From: Nematostella vectensis
Lineage: Eukaryota; Cnidaria; Anthozoa; Actiniaria; Edwardsiidae
NCBI RefSeq assembly: GCF_932526225.1
Contig: NC_064048.1
Coordinates: 5,190,627 to 5,254,626, forward strand
Direction of reading: 5' to 3'
Length of the DNA stretch: 64,000 bases
Position 1 is the stretch's first letter. Each line of letters begins with the position of its first letter. The notes under the pieces were generated by a model. The model saw nothing but the letters and a program-made list of their open reading frames with translations. It was not told the origin of the DNA and searched no databases. This document shows, in pieces, positions 36,159-48,800 of the stretch. A program made the position numbers and the translations under genes.

Positions 36159-36871
36159 AATATCCAACGGCCACGTTCCATTCTACAATTCTTAAAAAAA
36201 GGCTTCAATTTATTCGGTGACACTGTTCAGCTTTGCGCTATACGGACGCATGGAAATGTGTGATAAATTTAGGATATGGCCAGTTATACATATGTGATAA
36301 TAAATTGGGTACTTTTTTTTAGGTTTGGCATCTTAGCTAAGAGAGAAATCTCCTGTGTCCAAAAGACAAAAAAGTTTCTTACAAAAGTACGCGAGTAAAA
36401 CTGTTCCGCGAGATGTACCCAGCGCAATGTGTAGATCCAGAAAATATCCATACCCCCCCCCCCCCCCATTTAGGGAATTGGAAATTCCGGGGGGGGGGGG
36501 GGGGGGGGCTCAAACGCCCAGGAATTTCCAGAGGGGAGGGGGAGTAAAATTCAATTTTTCCTTAATAGTTACTGTATTTATTTTTTTCCAGGGTGTTGAA
36601 ATGAAATATTTTCTGGAACTATACAATCCAAGTTTTTCTTCGTGTGCGAAATTATTCTTTGCAATCGTCTTCAAATACTTCAAAAGTGAAGGGTCAAGAT
36701 TTTGAAGATATCAAAAGCATAGGCTCAAAAAGAAAAGAAAAGAACGAACTAAGCATCAAAATGGTCTTCCACTATTATTATCGCTGTACGAATATTCTAT
36801 TTTTGCTTCCACGTCACTAGTTCCCAGGCTTTTATAGCGGTGACATCACCACGGTGCCATTTCAAAACAAC
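36159..36871. other. Upstream region of TBC1D15
   Basis: Contains a foldback element built around facing poly-C (36452-36467) and poly-G (36490-36508) tracts, and the TBC1D15 promoter and 5' untranslated region at its right end (ATG context AACAACATGGCGG). No other gene is seen. Confidence 0.5.
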
Positions 36872-39800
36872 ATGGCGGCCGCCGAGGAGCCAGAAAGACC
36901 CTCTAAAGAAAAAGTGAGTAAAATTCATGAATCCCTCGGTAAATTTTAAAACTAGAAGGAAGAGATTTTAAAATAATTACGGTTATCTGTTGATGCGAAG
37001 ATTTGATTGTCTTATTTCAAATTTTCTTTGTTGTTTAGGTTGTTTTTTGCCAAGACGGTGTTTTCGTTCACACCGCTGTACCGATTACAACACACAGCGC
37101 AAATATTATACCGGGTAGAGTTACGATCATCGAAAAGGTAAACATTCCATTATCAAATCAATCATGACGCCTTCCCTTTTTTCTTGGTAACCAGCCCCAA
37201 TTTTATCATAAAATATGTCACCTTTGCATATCATGTGATCTTTAACTTTAAATAGAATCTTTTGACTCAAATTCGTATCGGTTGTACTCTTGCTTTCTCT
37301 GACAATATGTTTTACTTTATCACAACTTTCGTGGATCAATACAAGTAAGCTCTTCTCTCCCAAAAAGTGTCTGCATATTTGTTTTTCATTGGAAGGTGAT
37401 GAACTCTGGAGTCCACCCCCCCCCCCCCCCCCTTTCCCATGACATACCTAACCAATCTCAGTTAATCTATACCATACTTTTAACTACAGTCTGTCTGTCA
37501 TCACCCATTGCAGATCTTCCTCTCCCAATAAAATACACAAGACTCCCTTAGACTAGACATGCGTTAATGGTGTTTAAAGCGGAGCTCCAAACGACCAAAT
37601 CTTTGCTTATTTTCGCTTAATAATTAAAGAATTATTAAATATGAAATTATTATTTTTATGTTTTTGGCGATGTTTTTTTACATCACACCTACCGAGTTGT
37701 GTTGTCACATGTTTCTTCAATGAATATAATGAATATATATATATAGGAAAAAAACACGCGAACTACTGTTTCATCTCTACAAGCCTGTTTCGTGGTTGCC
37801 CACTCATCAGGAGATTTATTAAGAATATATATACTACCATCACTTATATACTATCTATTGCATGAGCAACACCTCATCGATGACGTCACGCATCACATGA
37901 CCATATCTTGGCACCGCCCTTGACACATACATGACACCGACCAAGTTTGGTTGTTATACAATGTTTCTTTCACGAGATATGAATGTTTTTGATTTTGATG
38001 ATGCCAGCATATTTTGCTTCTAGTGATGTCATTGATGATGCATAATCACATGACCATATTGGAGCACCCCCCTTGACACCCACATGATACCTACCGAGTG
38101 TGGTTCTGAAACAATGTTTCTTTCAAGAGATATGAATGTTTTTACTTTTAATCATGTTTTTTGCTTTAAGTGACGTCATCGATGACGTCACACAACATGT
38201 GACCATATTTGCACCCCCCTTGACACCCACATAACACCTACCAGGTTTGGTTGCCATATGATGTTTTCTTCGTGAAGTATAAATATTTTTTTTATTCTGA
38301 TGACGTCAGCATATTTATGCTACTTGTGACGTCATCGATAACGTCACAAATCACGTGACCACAGATTCGCACCTCCCTTGACACATACATGACCCCTGCC
38401 ATGTTTGGTTGTCATATGATGCTTTTAAGGGACGGACGGACGGATATACCACTTTTTCTTAGGTATAGGTCTCCACTCACTTCATGGGAGCTCTGCTATT
38501 GTCTGGTTAATTGTAATTCCTTTTTTTTTTCCTATTTCAGAATAATAACACATTTGTAGATTGGTCACCATGTCACTACAGTGAGCAAGAGTATGAATTA
38601 CAAAGCAGTGATTATTCAGAGTGGAACCTTATCACTGAGAGCAAACAACCAAATGGTAAACATATATCTAGAATTTTAAGCCTGAATGGTAAACATATAT
38701 CTAGAATTTTAAGCCCAAATGGTGTACTTATATCTAGAATTTTAAGTCTGGATGGTGTACTTATATCTAGAATTTTAAGCCCAAAATGGCATACTTATAT
38801 CTAGAATTTTAAGCCCAAATGGTCGCTTATATCTATAATTTTAAGCCCAAATGGTACTCTTATATTTAGAATTCAAATCCCAAATGCTATAATTATATTT
38901 AGATTTTTATGCCCAAATAGTATGCCAAATAAATATCTAGATTTTTAACTTATTTGGTAACTCTTCTTAATTCTAATTAGTTGCTATGAACCTCCTTTTC
39001 TATTGAGTACTCTCTTTAAGTATATCTTACCTACTTATTTAGAATCAACAAAAGAGCCCAAAGAAAAAAAGAGACACAAGTATGCCATTCATTTCAACAC
39101 AAGGGAGCTGAACTCTATCCGTCGCTCAGATCCCAAGCTTGCCTGGTCATATGTGGTATTTATGCTAAAAGACAGTACCACGCTCCCTGCTTTACATTTC
39201 CACTCTGGGGGAATACAGGCTATGATCAGGACCTTGCAGAGATATATCTGGCTTACAAGGTAGAAGTCAGTAGATTTATTTGACTGTTTTTATATACAGC
39301 TAATCTTGAAAATGTAAAAATACCATTGACAAATGTAGAATCTCAGGTGTGTGACAGACAGTTATTAGTAGACTGCATGCAAAAAGCTCTGAATTCAAAT
39401 ATGCAACAACTTTTTCCCAGCAAGTATATAGTAATGAGAAATGTCTGGCACGTGATGAAGCTGGTTACTGTAATATATTTTCTAATTTTTTTGCTATTCA
39501 CCAAAAATGGTATTCGACTCAGCCAAATTTTCGTCTTTAATAAGACTTCTTCAGGGCAGACTGAAGAAGGTGAATCATTATTTCCATCTTTAATAAGACT
39601 TCTTCAGGGCAGACTGAAGAAGGTGAATTGTTATAAAGGTTTTTAGTCTTATTAAAGACAAAAATTTGGCAGAGTCGAATACCAGTTTTTGGTGTATTGT
39701 ATTTATTCTACTGGTTCACGAACACAACTGTTTGGGCTTTTTGTATTTATTCTTAGTTTTTTGTTTGCACCAAAGGTCAGCTAATAATCATAAGCTCTTT

Positions 39801-42800
39801 GTGGTTGATGAGGAACACAAAGCCCTGCGTAAATCCCTGGACGAGCTCCAGATTTTCCAGGAAGGGCCACCACCAGCTTCCTACTTGTCGGTAAGTACAA
39901 GCAACAGCACCCTACTTGTTGGTATATACCACCACCAGCATCCTACTTGTTGGTATATACCACCACCAGCATCCTACTTGTTGGTATATACCACCACCAG
40001 CATCTTACTTGTTGGTATGTACCACCAACAGCATCCTACTTGTCGGTATATACCACCACCAGCATCCTACTTGTCGGTATATACCACCACCAGCATCTTA
40101 CTTGTTGGTATATACCACCACCAGCATCCTACTTGTTGGTATATACCACCACCAGCATCCTACTTGTTGGTATATACCACCACCAGCATCCTACTTGTTG
40201 GTTTATACCACCATCAGCATCCTACTTGTTGGTATATACCACCACCAGCATCTTACTTGTTGGTATATACCACCACCAGCATCTTACTTTGTTGGTATGT
40301 ACCACCACCAGCATCCTACTTGTTGGTATATACCACCACCAGCATCCTACTTGTTGGTATATACCACCACCAGCATCCTACTTGTTGGTATATACCACCA
40401 CCAGCGTCCTACTTGTTGGTATATACCACCACCAGCATCCTACTTGTTGGTATATACCACCACCAGCATCCTACTTGTTGGTATATACCACCACCAGCAT
40501 CCTACTTGTTGGTATGTACCACCACCAGCATCCTACTTGTTGGTATATACCACCACCAGCATCCTACTTGTTGGTATATACCACCACCAGCATCTTACTT
40601 GTTGGTATATACCACCACCAGCATCTTACTTGTTGGTATATACCACCACCAGCATCCTACATGTTGGTATATACCACCACCAGCATCCTACTTGTTGGTA
40701 TATACCACCACCAGCATCTTACTTGTTGGTATATACCACCACCAGCATCCTACTTGTTGGTATATACCACCACCAGCATCCTACTTGTTGGTTTATACCA
40801 CCACCAGCATCCTACTTGTTGGTATATACCACCACCAGCATCCTACTTGTTGGTATATACCACCACCAGCATCCTACTTGTTGGTATATACCACCACCAG
40901 CATCCTACTTGTTGGTATATACCACCACCAGCATCCTACTTTTTGGTATATACCACCACTAGCATCGTAATTGTTGGTATGTACCACCACCAGCATCCTA
41001 CTTGTTGGTATATACCACCACCAGCATCCTACTTGTTGGTATATACCACCACCAGCATCCTACTTGTTGGTATATACCACCACCAGCATCCTACTTGTTG
41101 GTATATACCACCACCAGCATTCTACTTGTTGGTATATACCATCACCAGCATCCTACTTGTTGGTTTATACCACCACCAGCATCCTACTTGTTGGTATATA
41201 CCACCACCAGCATCCTACTTGTTGGTTTATACCACCACCAGCATCCTACTTGTTGGTTTATACCACCACCAGCATCCTATTGTTGGTATATACCACCACC
41301 AGCATCCTACTTGTTGGTATTTACCACCACCAGCATCCTACTTGTTGGTATATACCACCACCAGCATCCTACTTGTTGGTATATACCACCACCAGTATTC
41401 TACTTGTTGGTATGTACCACCACCAGCATCCTACTTGTTGTTATATACCACCACCAGCATCCTACTTGTTGGTATATACCACCACCAGCATCCTACTTGT
41501 TGGTATATACCACCACCAGCATCCTACTTGTTGGTATATACCACCACCACCATCCTACTTGTCGGTATGTACCACCACCAGCATCCTACTTGTCCGTATA
41601 TACCACCACCAGCATCCTACTTGTTGGTATATACCACCACCAGCATCCTACTTGTTGGTATATACCACCACCAGCATCCTACTTGTTGGTATATACCACC
41701 ACCACCATCCTACTTGTCGGTATGTACCACCACCAGCATCCTACTTGTTGGTGTATACCACCACCAGCATCCTACATGTTGGTATATACCACCACCAGCA
41801 TCCTACTTGTCCGTATATACCACCACCAGCATCCTACTTGTTGGTTTATACCACCACCAGCATCCTACTTGTTGGTATATACCACCACCAGCATCCTACT
41901 TGTTGGTATATACCACCACCAGCATCCTACTTGTTGGTATGTACCACCACCAGCATCCTACTTGTTGGTATATACCACCACCAGCATCCTACTTGTTGGT
42001 ATATACCACCACCAGCATCCTACTTGTTGGTATGTACCACCACCAGCATCCTACTTGTTGGTATATACCACCACCAGCATCCTACTTGTTGGTTTATACC
42101 ACCACCAACATCCTATTGTTGGTATATACCACCACCAGCATCCTACTTGTTGGTATATATCACCACCAGCATCCTACTTGTTGGTATATACCACCACCAG
42201 CATCCTACTTGTTGGTATGTACCACCACCAGCATCCTATTGTTGGTATATACCACCACCAGCATCCTACTTGTTGGTATGTACCACCACCAGCATCCTAT
42301 TGTTGGTATATACCACCACCAGCATCCTACTTGTTGGTATATACCACCACCAGCATCCTACTTGTTGGTATATACCACCACCAGCATCCTACTTTTTGGT
42401 ATATACCACCACTAGCATCCTACTTGTTGGTATGTACCACCACCAGCATCCTACTTGTTGGTATATACCACCACCAGCATCCTACTTGTTGGTTTATACC
42501 ACCACCAACATCCTATTGTTGGTATATACCACCACCAGCATCCTACTTGTTGGTATATACCACCACCAGCATCCTACTTGTTGGTATGTACCACCACCAG
42601 CATCCTACTTGTTGGTATATACCACCACCAGCATCCTACTTGTTGGTAAATATTACATTTTCCTACCTGACAGTATCCCAAAATGCCTTCCAAAAATCTC
42701 TCATACATTTAGCAGTGATTTGCTGTTTTTTTTTTTTTTTTTTTTCCGGGGGGGGGGGGGGGGGTTGTTCAGTAATAGGCATCGTGTAAAAATTCTAAGA

Positions 42801-45800
42801 TTTGGTGAAAGGGGTACAACAGTGTGTGACTGTCTTCCTAAAGTACTGAGTATTTTTTGTTTCAGCGATTTGTCAACAATGCCTATTATGATGGGATGGA
42901 CGCTCTATCAAAGGTTACACGGTACTTCAGGGATACAATGGACATTATTCAAGCCACGGGGATTGAGCAGGATGACTTGGCCCTCCCACCCCCTGCAGCC
43001 CATTACAAGAAAGATGCAGAGTTCGAGGATCTGGGCGCTGTTTCTTGTAGCACAAGGGAACAGCTAAAGCCTACTATTCCAGCCAGGGTGAGCTAGGGAA
43101 AGATTGGGTGTCTTGGGTCCAACAGCTTCTCTACTCTACTTCTTCAGACCCGTACCCAAGGGGGTGCAGGGGATGCAAAAGCACTCCCATACAATGGCAG
43201 AAAGTCCATTTTTGGTTCTCAATAGACATGCCAATTTGTAGACAAAACTATAAAGCATAAGCTAGTATATCAATCCATAGGTCAAACTTTTTTGCAGCCA
43301 AATCCGACAATAAAAGTCTCGTGGAGATAGTGCAAAGGCACTAAAAAATCACTTTTGTTCTTTCGGTTGTGGTCAGATATTTATCAGAAAACTCACTCCC
43401 TCCACTCCCCTCCCCCCAGAAAAAGAAGGTCCATTTTTAACGATGTCGCACCCCCAAGAAAAATGGTACGGGGCTGTTGCCACCAAGGCAAAGGCTCAAG
43501 AGTGTTAGCAAATTAAAATGGAAGAATAAAAGTTTTTAATAACACGAACTTCATAACTAGGACGATTCCATCAAGATGTGATGTGATGTGCTTAAAAGTA
43601 TTTCTACACCTTAGCGATTGACTAGTAAAGCTCATTGGTTTACAAAACTATCCCGATGGCAATGGAAGCATGTGTTGATTTGTAGCCCATTGTCCCGACA
43701 TTCTGAAAAAGTATGTCAATCTATCACTGCATTGTTGCAACAAAGATTATTCCTTTAAAGCATACTAAAATTTAAATATATATATATAAATCCCCTGATG
43801 AGTGGGCAACCACGAAACAGACCTGTAGGGAAACCTATGTAGTTTGTATTTTTCTCAAACCAACACTATATATACACTATTTATATATATATATATATAT
43901 ATATTGAGCACTTTCATAGAAAGTGCTCAATACTCGAAAGTAGAGCGGTGTATAGTGTTGGTTTGAGAAAAATACAAACTACATAGGTTTCTCTAAATAT
44001 ATATATATATATATATTTAGAGAAACATCCTTTTTAATCTTTTTAATTTCCGTTAGTTTTGATTAGCTTCGAAACCTTTAATCAAAATTAATTTGGATTA
44101 TTGTATTTTATTATTATTATGTTTTTGTGCGTTTTCAAAGAAATATTTTATATTTATAGCGTGACCTGGGAGAAGCACCACAGGTATCCCGAGAAGAGCC
44201 ATTATCAGAGGATGAGTGGCGGACGATGCTGGACAAGTCAGGGCGGGTCATCAACATAAAGAAATTACACGAAAGAATATTCAGAGGGGTAAGAAATTTC
44301 ATAAAAGATTATTCAAAGGCGTAAGAAATAACATGAAAGGATAATCAGAGGGATAAGAAATTACACAAAAGATTATTCAGAGAGATAAAAAAAACATGAA
44401 GAATTTTCAGAGAGGTAAAAAAAACATGAAGAATTTTCAGAGGTAAAAAAAACATGAAGAATTTTCAGAGAGGTAAAAAAACATGAAGAATTTTCAGAGA
44501 GGTAAAAAAAAAACATGAAGAATTTTCAGAGGGGTAAGAAATTACATAAAAAAATATTCAGAGGGGTAAGAAATTACATAAAGAATATTCAATATAACAC
44601 AAAGAATTTTAAAGTGTCAAGAAACTACGTGAAAGAATTTTCCGAAGAATATTCAGACGGGTATAAAGAAATTTCCCAAAAGATATTCAGAAGGTAAAAA
44701 AATACACAAAAGAATATTCAGAGGGGTAAAAATTTACACAATAAAGAGGGGGGAAAAAGACGACAGAAAACATAGAGGGGTAATTATTTTAATTAATTAC
44801 ATTGTGAAATACTGTTTGTTGTTTTACATTTTGAAAATTAACTATTCAGGTTTTTTTTAGAATACAAAGACAGAGGTGTACTGTGGGTAGGGTAGAGCTT
44901 CAAGCTGATCCACTGGTCCTCGTATAAATAAACACTCATCTTTCAGGGTATCTCCCCATCTTTGCGTGGCGATGTCTGGCGCTTTCTTCTTGGTTACTAC
45001 AAATATGGCTGCACATTTGAATCTCGGAAAACCCTCTGCCGCGCTAAAGAGTAAGTGTACAATGAGCAGAAGACAGATAGTACAATGAACAGATAGACAT
45101 TTGGGGCGATGGAGGGCGAAGGAGCGGGTTATTATAGGGGTTGAATAAAAATCTCAGACAATTAGGATAGATATGATAGACTTATTAAAGGGAATGATTC
45201 TGATATTATTAATTGTAGGTACAGTAAGAGTAGATTCCAAAAGCCTGTAAAAAGCTATCTTCATAGCGGTAGATTTATGTCTTCAAGGTTTACTTATGTA
45301 TTTAAAAAAATACCTAAGTAAGTAGTCGTGTTCTTGAACCAGGGTAATGAATATGCTTTAACAAAGAGTGGTAGTGGATACTGTCACATGTTTTTTTTTT
45401 TTTTTTTTTTTTTGTAGAGACGAGTACCAAACGATGAAAATGCAATGGCAGACAATTTCTGCCAAACAGGAGAAGCGCTTTGCTGAATTTCGTGAGCGGA
45501 AACAGTTAGTAGGTGAGTGCAAAGGGGGGGGGGGGTGCTCTCCAATAAATACATTTTTTTAACAATAGAGAGAGTGGTCCATACGGGAACGGAACACAGC
45601 TTTGATCAAGATTTTAGCTTTTTGGAGGAAGGAAAACCGTATAACTCAGAAAAAAACACCTTGAGGCAACGACAAAAATAGGCCCGTAAAACGCGCATGT
45701 AGCGCGAACTCGAACTCGGAACCCAGTGGTCAGAGACACAGGCACTACAGCCAACTGCGCCACTCACCTTTTTCTTGTTCTAAGCTATTGTTTTATTGTG

Positions 45801-48800
45801 ATCTGCAGATAAGGATGTGACTCGAACAGACCGGACACACCCTTACTATGTGGAGAAAGAGACGGAGAACGACAACGTGCGCAAGCTGTACGATGTTCTC
45901 ATGACATACTGCATGTATAACTTTGACTTGGGTAAGTTAATACAGGGTTTGACTTGGGTCTTTTTTTGCTCCGACCAAGGGCAGACGCTCGACAGTTTCA
46001 CAGAGGCGTTCGACATACGTTTTCAACGTTGTGTTGATTTATAGCTTGTCTTCGCCACGCCTACGCAGATCATCTACGCAGACTATCTACAGCTTGTCTG
46101 TAGTCTTTCTAGTTATACCATTTCTTTTACCTTGACAGATTTGTAAAAAAAAAGCCAACAAGAATGTGAGAGACGTGCATTTTTGATTGACATAAACTGA
46201 TTCACTAGTCAACCAGCGAGGCAAAGAGAAGCTTCGGTGCGCATCATACCATGTCGGAATCCTCCTAGTTTGTGTACATCAAACCTGCCGTAATTCCCGC
46301 ATGCTACCTTTCTCTAGACATTAGGGACTTTAAGCAACGACGACGGCAACGTGGACGACGACGGCAGAAAACAATTGGATTTGATTCTGAATTCAATAGC
46401 AGCACGTGGAAATGCGTTTTGTCTGATACATTTTAGCCGTTTTCCATAAAACCACGACGTGAAAACTCCAACTTTCACGGTCTATTGAGGACGCGGACGT
46501 TTGCACTGTGAACTCCCAACCACGTTCGCTACTGTAGAAATAATGTCCTTAGTTTATTTTTATCTGTTTCTGACTATAATTTTTAGCTTATTCCATTGCG
46601 GTTAAATTATAATTGATCGCCAAGCGCCAACGCATCTTTTTCGATCTCGTTGTCCTAGCCGTCGCCGTCGTTCTTGCTTAAGGTCCCTATTAGGGACTAG
46701 GGCTACGGCTAGGACAGTGACACTTTAACGTCTGGCGACAAATTCCACAATAGTTTCGATAAAATTACCTATAGTAGACTTTATATTCAGGAACAAACAG
46801 AAATTAACCGTAAACTTAATTTCTACAATAGGAAACAGAGAAAGGTAAATTTATACTCCAACCGACCACGTATTCGCCAGACCGTAAAACTTGGAATTTC
46901 ACGTCGTGTTTTGGCGGAGAACGGTTGGAAATCTATCAGACAAAGCGCATTTTCACGTGCAGCCTTTCAATTCTCAAATTAATTCCATTGTTTTTTACTG
47001 TCGCCGTACTCGTATCTCAAATACCCTATTAAAGAGCTTAAGCAAGTCAACACGAACGGCACCAAAAACGGCGCGCGCGCTCACGAATTGCTGAAAAACG
47101 GCGTTGACGTCCGTGACAGGAAATCTCGAACGGCATTTTCCCTATTTTTACGTTCTACGCGCGCGGTCACGGACGTCAACGCCTTTTTTCAGCAATTCAT
47201 AAGCGCGCGCGCCGTTTTTGATTCCGTTCACGTGTTGACTTGCTTTAGCTCTCTATTGTCTCGTTGTCCACGGTAGCGCGTCCCACTTCACACATTTCAA
47301 AGGCCATGAAATAACGGTAAAGCGTTTCTTATTGTAGGCTATGTCCAAGGGATGAGCGACCTCCTATCCCCGGTGCTTTTCTTGGTCGAGAACGAAGTTG
47401 ATGCTTTCTGGTGCTTCGTCGGGCTGATGGAGAAAATGGTGAGCGGATATTTCCAGCTACCGGTATCAGGACTGGATTGTAGAATAGATCAGTTGGTTAT
47501 CACAAGGTTGTAATGTAATGTTTAGTATCTAGAATAAATTAACATAGCGAGGCATGATGAAATGCGCTTCATCTGTAACTGGCGTTACTAGTCAGTGTGT
47601 AGGTATGAACTGCTCGACGCAGTTCACAATCATAAGTGTGAGTTAGTGTGGAAGCAATGTCGTTGAAGATGGTACCACCGGCCAGCGTCCGCAGCGGTTC
47701 TTTTACGTCACCCGATACAGATTGTTGAAATATGGGACCTCCGGCTTATGGCTGGTTTCTATGATTACTTTCGATCGCGGCTAATTGGACCGTACAGTTG
47801 CCACCTATCGCATTCCAATCTCAAAATGATTCCATACGATCGCACACGATCACCTTCGATGATATGGAAACCAGCCTTAAACGTTCTCATCCGATACGAC
47901 GAGGGATTCACAGTCCCCAATCTAGAGATGCAGGTTCAAACAAATAAACAAACGAACGAACGAACGAATGAACGATCAAACGAACGAACGAACGAACGAA
48001 CGAACGAACGAACGGACGAACGATCAAACGAACGAACGAACGAACGAACGAACGAACGAACGAACGAACGAACGAACGAACGAACGAACGAACGAACGAA
48101 CGAACGAACGGACGAACGATCAAACGAACGAAAAAGCAAGCAAGCAAACAAAAAAGCAAGCAACCAAGCAAGCAAACAAAAAAGCAAGCAAACAAACAAC
48201 AAAAACATATAAACAACAACAACCAAACAAAACAAAAAAAGTTGACCTGACCCGTGCTTGAAGTCTGGTCCTCTCGCTTGAGAGACGAAGCCTGTACCAC
48301 TGAGCTTTCGCGACACTCTGTTTCAGGCGCATAACTTTGACGAGAATCAGGAAGGTATGAAGATGCAGCTACATCAGCTGGGCGTCCTGCTCAAGTTCGT
48401 CGATCCCGGGTTCTACACCTATCTTGGTATGTTTTTCATTTTTTGTTCATTTTAGCGCCCAGCTTCCAATAAGACCCCCGCTTCTAATTAGCGCCTCCTA
48501 TCGTAAATGTTATAAGCGCCCCTCCCTCCTAAAAAGAATAAAAACAAATGAAAATAAGTAAGACCGAGTGCAAGGTTTAAACCACATTGTCACCAGTTTT
48601 TTTTTTTCCGGAGGGCCGACTGAAACCTCAACCGTTACTAGAATCTAATCCGCGCTATTTAACAGGCCGTCTCCGGTCTGAATTATCAATCACATCGTCA
48701 AAGAAACTTCCAAAAGACACACTGCTTTCACGATTTTGAAATATTTTTTTCGCGTTTTCGTTAAAAATCGTCGGAGATTGTATGCGGCTTTAATCACTCA

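Noticed and set aside
39947-43067. Frames of up to 822 codons in the 39.9-42.7 kb region
   Set aside because: They are intronic satellite in TBC1D15 intron 5; exons 5 and 6 join cleanly across it.
45650-45775. Functional tRNA gene
   Set aside because: A and B boxes are present but arms do not close into a cloverleaf and the sequence continues into a non-tRNA body, so a SINE is the better call.
47748-48316. Frames over the AACG microsatellite on both strands
   Set aside because: Tetranucleotide repeat translation; lies in TBC1D15 intron 11.
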